DNA of 64,000 nt, taken from contig OY282559.1 in NCBI GenBank assembly GCA_958295665.1, positions 260,654,245-260,718,244 of the forward strand, written 5' to 3'. Made by a program: the position numbers and the translations under genes. This DNA is from Tipula vernalis. Lineage: Eukaryota > Arthropoda > Insecta > Diptera > Tipulidae. The notes beneath the pieces were generated by a model. It saw only the letters and a program-made list of their open reading frames with translations. It was not told the DNA's origin and did not search any database. Shown piece after piece: positions 58,303 to 64,000 of the stretch; the first letter of the stretch is position 1; every line of letters starts with the position of its first letter.

Positions 58303-59711
58303 ATGGCAATATTTACTTTAAAGCAAAAAATATTTATTGTAAAACGCTATTACCAAACAGGTAATTCAACACAAATAGTTCAAAATGAGTTTCCCAGTGA
58401 GTTTAATCAATTTTTACCGCCTACGGATGATAATATTCAAGATTTAGTCCATTTATTCGAAGAATTCGGTACCGTAATTAAGCTCGACGATGAAAAATTA
58501 GAGGCACTTTATGAAACGCCTAACAGTTGTTTGGTAAATAAGATTATTTTTTCTTGTTATATCTGTAGATTATTAATACATAATAAAAAGTTTATTCTGT
58601 TTAATGAAAAATTGTTTTGGTGGATTAAAAAAAATAATATTTTGACATTTATCTTAGACATAAACCAATATAACACTTTTAGGACGATGCCAATAAATTC
58701 CGCGATGCAGGTGAAATGGACGTCAAAGTGGAGCCAACGTTAACATTTTATGAAACTCGGCATTTTGTAGCAGATGAAGAAGATGTTCTAAATATTTCAG
58801 ATAATAAAGATCAAAATAATTTTAGCAGTGACTATAGCTGTAGTGAGGAAGAGGACGATGATGATGATGATGACGAAATGGATAAATCATATTCAACAAG
58901 TGATGAGGTAAAGGAGCAACTAAATAATTTAAAAGATGATCATGAAAAAATTGAAAATAACAAAACAAAATTGATATTAATATGTGAAGAGTGCGGTAAG
59001 GAATTTGATCGACGGGCTCGCTATTTACGACACATGAATGTCCATAAAAATCGTTGCGAGATTTGTGGTAAAAAATTTCACGATCGGGAGAAACATATGA
59101 AAAAGCACACAGGAGAAAAAACGTTTTTATGCTCGCAATGTGATGCCAGATTTATTAATATAAGTAGATTAAATCATCATATGATCGGACATTCAACGGA
59201 ACGTCCGTTTGAATGTGACGTTTGTCATAAAACATTTAAATCGACCGATGGATTGCGTGGCCATAAAAAAACTCATTCTACTGAACGACCACATAAGTGT
59301 GATCAATGTGGTAAAGGATTTTTAAATAAAGGTGATCTGACAAAACATCAAAATGTCCACACGGGGCGAAAGCCAGCTGTGTGTCAGGTATGTGGTAAAG
59401 GTTTTTCATCAAACGACTCTCTTAAAGTTCATATGAGAACTCATACTGGAGAAAAACCGTACGAATGCCAATACTGCGGGAAGCAGTTTAGCTGTTCAAA
59501 CGTGCTAAAAATACACATTAGAGTTCACACAGGTGAAAAACCATATAAATGTAAATTTTGTGAAAAGGCATTTGCAGATTCGTCGACATGTCGAGCACAT
59601 GAAAGAACCCATACAGGCGATTATCCTTATAAATGTAAAGTTTGTGGGAAAACATGCAACCAATCGAGTAATTTAAAATCTCATTTGCGACATGCCCACG
59701 GACACGATTAA
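58303..59711 (+). CDS. C2H2 zinc-finger protein with transposase-like HTH N-terminus
   Basis: Exons 58303-58533 and 58683-59711 (donor GTAAAT, acceptor TTTTAG) join in phase 0 to give 419 residues. Exon 1 (77 residues) reads FTLKQKIFIVKRYYQTGNST and DDNIQDLVHLFEEFGTV, which resembles the DUF4817 helix-turn-helix at the N-terminus of insect IS630/mariner-like transposases. Next comes an acidic, Asp-rich region (about residues 120-145), then nine C2H2 fingers to the end, with TGEKPY-type linkers between several (for example HTGEKPYECQYCGKQF, HTGEKPYKCKFCEKAF). Finger 2 is shorter than canonical. It is likely a nuclear DNA-binding regulator; the target is unknown. A poly(A) signal AATAAA is at 59816-59821. 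The gene is intact. Confidence 0.88.
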
Positions 59712-59815
59712 TAATATTTTTAAATCTAATGTGTAATTTTGTAAGACTAAATTTAAATAATATAAATCTATTCAAAATAGCGTACACATTTCATTTAGCC
59801 TTCTGAAACTGTTAT

Positions 59816-59821
59816 AATAAA
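59816..59821 (+). promoter_or_regulatory. Poly(A) signal of the zinc-finger gene
   Basis: AATAAA lies 105 bases after the stop codon. Confidence 0.6.
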
Positions 59822-60119
59822 GGCAAGCCTCGAAAGGGTTTTTTGACAGGTTCATCATATTCATCCCCCACAATTGAGTTAAAAAACTATAGAGGAGAAA
59901 CGTTTTTTCTCATACAAAATCTCAAGCGTACACAGTTGGAGAGAGATGTGTATATATGGTTGGTTACAAATCACGAATATCACGATACAAATGCCATCGT
60001 TGCAAAAAATCATAAATGACGTTCCACTGTGAAAAATTGACTGAACTGCCAAGTTGGAAGAAGACAACAAAAAATAATCCATCAGAGAGAAAAAGATAAA
60101 GTATTTTGTTATATTCCTT

Positions 60120-60440
60120 GTATTCAATCGGGCAAAAATGATAAAAAATATCATGATATTTTATCCCACCCTAACTTCATTTCGTAATATTGTGCGTCAA
60201 ACCCGATTGAACAACCAAAATTGAAAAAAAAAATGATAAATTGATTTTAAATATTACATTTTGTTTTAAATCGCTTTGTAAAATTCAATAAACTCGTTTT
60301 GTCGTCAGGTTTTTAATTAAATGTTATATTTTTTAGTTATTTCTTTTTTATAAATTATTTTGATATTGAAACTATAAGTTTTTATGCAAATATTGGAGAC
60401 ACGAATAATTTTAGTTTGAGTTTCATTGTGTTTGTGTTCT
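60120..60440. mobile_element. MITE, TIR GTATTCAATCGGGC (truncated copy 5)
   Basis: The left end and about 320 bp match the copies at 43835 and 45441. The right half is missing and unrelated sequence follows at about 60442. Confidence 0.75.
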
Positions 60441-60739
60441 AAGGCCGTGCCCGAATCCTGTGATAATACCGTGATAAATAATAATTTTTGACATTTACTT
60501 GAGAAATTTTCCCCTCCGCAGATATTTTTTATTTTTACTGCCCGAATTCAATAATAATTTTTGCGTGATAATTTCCCCGCCAATTTTTTTAAATCTAATC
60601 AAATGGATCAAAATTCCGAAGTAAGCAAAATTATACATTATTGTTGTAATTTAAAAATGCTTCGGGAATTAATACTAAATTAGTACGAGAAAAATTAATA
60701 CTAAATTACGGATTTTTCATCACGCAAAATGTATGGATG

Positions 60740-60950
60740 GTAACTTGAGTTAGAACTCATGGCTTTATTTTATTGCGGCTTGCCAGTGAGACAAACCGTA
60801 GAATGGTGGGAGCAGTAATAGAAATGCATAGCCAAACAGTTACAGAATCAATTATGTTCCAAGTTATTAATAGTAGCCGAAGAGGTTATACACCTGTATT
60901 GAAAAATGTGGTCGGAGCTTACGATGGGACTCATGTTTTTTCCTTCAAAT
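60740..60950 (+). mobile_element. Harbinger-like transposase fragment
   Basis: Short frames read FYCGLPVRQTVEWW and, shifted by one, KNVVGAYDGTHVF, like the VGAIDGTH first catalytic Asp region of Harbinger transposases. It is broken and ends before the assembly gap. Confidence 0.45.
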
Positions 60951-61016
60951 TTATTTTGTTGGTTGCTATATCTAATCACATTCACTATTAAAATATTTCA
61001 CATGGATATGTCAAAA

Positions 61017-61216
61017 NNNNNNNNNNNNNNNNNNNNNNNNNNNNNNNNNNNNNNNNNNNNNNNNNNNNNNNNNNNNNNNNNNNNNNNNNNNNNNNNNNNN
61101 NNNNNNNNNNNNNNNNNNNNNNNNNNNNNNNNNNNNNNNNNNNNNNNNNNNNNNNNNNNNNNNNNNNNNNNNNNNNNNNNNNNNNNNNNNNNNNNNNNNN
61201 NNNNNNNNNNNNNNNN
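61017..61216. other. Assembly gap (200 N)
   Basis: Exactly 200 N, a likely placeholder of unknown true size. The BEL/Pao element ends against it on the right; unrelated sequence lies on the left. Confidence 0.99.
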
Positions 61217-63381
61217 GTTCCCCTCAGGATTCGGCTCACCCGATTAGCCACGAATGTCCTTAGCTCGTTGACCGGTTTCCTCAACCAATATAGTACAATT
61301 TCCGAGTCCGTCCATATATATATATTGGCTTCCTTGAACATGGGTGTTTCCATTAGCCTGGGAATTAGTTTAGTCCCCAGTTCAACTGCGCATAGCTCCA
61401 ATCTCGGAATTGTGACCAATTTGATAGGGGCTACTCTACTCCGGGAACATAACAACTTAGCTGACCATTGATCTCCGACACATACTCTGGCGTAGACCAC
61501 CGCTCCATATGCCTTGGTCGAGGCGTCTGAAAATATGTGAATCTGCATCCTGCGGCTAGCAGATGTCTCCAGCCATCTGGGTATCCTTAATTCGTTGATA
61601 AACTTAAGTTCGTCATAGAATATCTTCCACTCCTGCCTCAAGGATGTCGGCAAGGATTCGTCCCAACTGCTGCCCATACGCCACAGCTCTTGAATGAACA
61701 ACTTTGCTTTCATTGTAACTGGCGTCACCCATCCCTGTGGATCAAACACCCTCGCTGCTTCGCTTGTTATGTAACGCTTTGTCATGAGATTCGGTTGATC
61801 CCGCTCTTGCACCTTAAATCGGAATTCATCTTCCACGAAATCCCAAATGACCCCTAGTACACTCGTGTTGTTTTGTAGTTCGACAACCTTTGCTTCCATC
61901 TCCTCCTCCATTACCTTCAAGCAATTGGAACGCCATTTTGTTAATTCGAATCCACCTCCTCGAAGTATTTTTGTTACATCCTTCTTTAACTCCATCGCCT
62001 CACCTTCCGATTCCACTGATGCTAACATGTCATCCATGTAGAAATCCTCGTTCACCACCTGAGCTGCCTTCGGCTTCTTCTTAACTGCTTCAACGGCACA
62101 TTGATTTAAGGCCTTGACTGCCAAATATGGTGATGAGGCTAGCCCATATGTCACTACTGTTAGCCAATAATCTCGGAGTGGCTCGTTAGGGTCCGCTCGC
62201 CACACAATTCGCTGTAGATTCCAATGAATAGGTTGAATTCGTACTTGTCGGAACATTTTACAAATATCGGCCGATATTGCTATTCTCCCAGTGCGGAATT
62301 TGATTATTATGTCGAGCAGGTCCTTTTGAAGTCGTGGTCCTATGTATTGAATGTCGTTCAATGAATTCCCGTTGCTGGTCTTGGCTGATCCGTCGAACAC
62401 TACCCTAAACTTGCGGTCCACCGCAACCGCGTGATGTGGGATGTAATTATGCAGTTCTCCCTGTACTACTGGTGTAGCCTGCATCATATGCCCCATCTTC
62501 TCATATTCTTCCATGAACTCGACGTATTTTTGTCTATATTCTGGGTCTCGTTTAAACTTACTCTCCTGACTGAAAAACCGCCTTACCGCCATAGCCTTTG
62601 ACTCACCCAATTCTGCCTCTGGGCGTAATGGAATAGTAACGCTGTATCTGTTGTTTTCTTTTATAACTGTCTCCCTAAAATTGTCCTCACAGTATTGATC
62701 TTCCATAGATATTGGCCTCTCCTCCATTTCCTCGACTTCCCATAATCTTTGGATCAAACTCCTTATCTCTTCCTTGACTACCACTCCTATAGTCCTTGGT
62801 TCTTCTTCTGGATTCGCGAACCCTCCTTCACCTGAAATGATCCATCCCAATGAAGTGCTCTGTGCAAGCAATCCTGTTGAACTTCGTTCCATGCCTGGCT
62901 TAATGTGTGCTGCGGCTATCTCTGTTCCAATTACCCCCTCTATACTACCTTGCTCGAAATACCGCGGATCGGCTAAATCCTGTTTCACCGTATCGCTAAA
63001 TTCCCCCGGTTGGAATGATCTCTGCGGGTGATCTGGTATCAAATTCATTATGATCACAAACCTTTTTGTAGTAATTGTCTGCCCCAACTGGCCATGCCAC
63101 AACTCCAACTGCACTTCTCCTTTCGTCCTAGCAGCTTTGCCATCGATACCCTTTATTCCTACCTTTGCCGCTGATCGAACTAGTTTTAGTTCTTTTACTA
63201 CGCTATTCGTTATTATATTAACCTGGGCTCCTGTGTCCCAGATCATCCTGATTGGCCGGGAGAAGGTTTGTCCAAATCTTAATCTTACCCACACCGTGGC
63301 TAACACAACCTGCGGTACTTTACTCACCACCTGGCATACCGACTGAATCTTGTGTTCCGAGGCCTTCAGTGGGTTTAATTG
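61217..63381 (-). CDS. BEL/Pao pol: protease, reverse transcriptase, RNase H (partial)
   Basis: The frame is the same as gag and is open from the gag stop (QLNPLKASEH) to the gap. The protease has IWDTGAQVNIIT near 63240. RT has FDGSAKTSNGNSLND, ISADICKMFRQVRI and the catalytic FYMDDMLASV (BEL-type YMDD variant). RNase H begins IHIFSDASTKAYGAVVYA. A GTG at 63330 and no early ATG suggest that pol is translated only as an extension of gag. It would normally be processed into separate enzymes by the protease. Confidence 0.9.
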
Positions 63382-63990
63382 CTATTGATTGTTTCCTCTG
63401 CCTGAATTGTAGGCGTTAGATTGTGGCTGTTGATTGTGCCTCGCTTTATTGCACAACATGAAATGATGGGTTGCTCTTCCCTTTGGACAACCAGTGCAGC
63501 CTTCCTGGCTGCATTCTGCGGCTATATGGCCTGGATTTAGACAACAGCGGCATACCCTGCTCCTGTGGACTGCGGTCCATCGCTCTGGTAAGCTTATTCT
63601 CTTAAACATGAGACATTCCTCTAGTTTGTGATTGTTCATACAACCTTGCATAACACAGCTTCGCTGTCGAAATTCGGGCCTTGCGATCCCGAGTGGGAAG
63701 CTTTCATTGGGTCTATTCGGTGTTGCCTGGTTATATCGCGGGATCTGCTGATCTTTACTCGTTGTACTATATGGCTGGAATCGCCGACTCTGGAATCGTT
63801 CGGTACGTCTTCCATGTTGTTCCTTCATACGTGATGATTCCTGGTCACCTTGGGTACTTCCCCCTACTACTTCGCTCTCTACTTCCCTTCGACCCTTTGC
63901 TCTGGTTTCCAGGAAATTCTTAAAGGTGTCAAGTGTTGGTAGTAGGGTTGCACTTAGATTATTCCGGTGTTGTTCCCATGCATCCAAGGT
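63382..63990 (-). CDS. BEL/Pao gag C-terminal part with zinc knuckles
   Basis: Gag forms the particle and binds RNA. The frame enters from beyond the window, passes an Arg/Gln-rich linker and ends in CCHC-type knuckles (CRCCLNPGHIAAEC, then CTGCPKGRATHHFMLC) and NNQ before a TAG at 63384-63382. The pol frame continues directly from this stop without a shift, in the context CAA-TAG-CAA-TTA. It is partial at its 5' end. Confidence 0.88.
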   Translation of the reverse strand, partial: TLDAWEQHRNNLSATLLPTLDTFKNFLETRAKGRREVESEVVGGSTQGDQESSRMKEQHGRRTERFQSRRFQPYSTTSKDQQIPRYNQATPNRPNESFPLGIARPEFRQRSCVMQGCMNNHKLEECLMFKRISLPERWTAVHRSRVCRCCLNPGHIAAECSQEGCTGCPKGRATHHFMLCNKARHNQQPQSNAYNSGRGNNQ

Positions 63991-64000
63991 ATCTCTAGGG

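Larger units (their letters stand above)
61217..64000 (-). mobile_element. BEL/Pao LTR retrotransposon, gag-pol part
   Basis: The minus strand encodes gag (from beyond 64000 to 63382) and pol (63381 to the gap). The pol order is protease, RT, RNase H, as in BEL/Pao. Integrase and 3' LTR would lie in or beyond the gap; the 5' LTR and gag start lie beyond the right edge. Base composition is far less AT-rich than the surroundings, consistent with a young insertion. Confidence 0.92.

Noticed and set aside
62774..63346. Plus-strand frames opposite the BEL/Pao pol
   Set aside because: They are antisense shadows of a coding region with strong motifs on the minus strand.

Overview
This window is nuclear DNA of an insect, most likely a fly (Diptera). 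It is very AT-rich and carries large, transposon-filled introns. The gene set (a Sprouty-domain Spred, TRAPPC5/Trs31, NDUFB4/ND-B15, a C2H2 zinc-finger gene, tRNA-His) and the mobile-element set (P element, ISL2EU, Helitron, mariner, jockey-like, BEL/Pao, Penelope) fit that view. From memory, Spred and Trs31 have neighbouring CG numbers in Drosophila (CG10155 and CG10153), so their adjacency here looks like old microsynteny. Species cannot be named from the sequence.

Layout. 1-35635 is the 3' half of Spred on the + strand, with four exons (2705-2854, 2951-3078, 9249-9610, 35509-35635). The last intron is 25.9 kb and is a nest of transposons: mariner relics (10.8-12.6 kb), a Harbinger relic (13.5-14.3 kb), a hAT-like relic split by a jockey-type retrotransposon (14.3-17.8 kb), a Helitron relic split by three tandem MITEs (17.8-22.6 kb), a 9.2-kb ISL2EU element (23010-32232) interrupted by a 5.05-kb P element (25396-30449), and a Tc1-like element (32613-35228) interrupted by another jockey-type element. 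35.6-38 kb is an AT-rich 3' UTR or spacer. 39.3-41.5 kb holds a minisatellite, an Rtf1 processed pseudogene, an Mrd1/RBM19 fragment and a P-element relic. A compact gene cluster follows: tRNA-His (-), TRAPPC5 (+) and convergent ND-B15 (-). 43.6-47.1 kb and 50-56 kb are MITE-rich; between them lie an I-like retrotransposon tail and a gypsy gag/protease remnant. 56.1-58.0 kb is a head-to-head inverted pair of Penelope endonuclease copies. 58.3-59.7 kb is a nine-finger zinc-finger gene whose N-terminus resembles the helix-turn-helix of an insect transposase family. After a 200-N gap, 61217-64000 holds the gag-pol of a BEL/Pao retrotransposon on the - strand, running off the window.

Strongest observations: (1) the BEL/Pao gag and pol share one frame, interrupted by a single UAG in the context CAA-UAG-CAA-UUA, the tobamovirus-type readthrough motif; (2) the P element has 758-bp terminal inverted repeats and an 8-bp GTTTAAAC target duplication inside the YqaJ-nuclease gene of an otherwise open-framed ISL2EU element; (3) the zinc-finger gene appears to have captured a transposase domain; (4) there is a zero-spacer perfect 361-bp palindrome inside a TIR-flanked element, and a Penelope inverted dimer with hammerhead-like motifs. 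The palindrome and the dimer could be real or could be assembly fold-backs.
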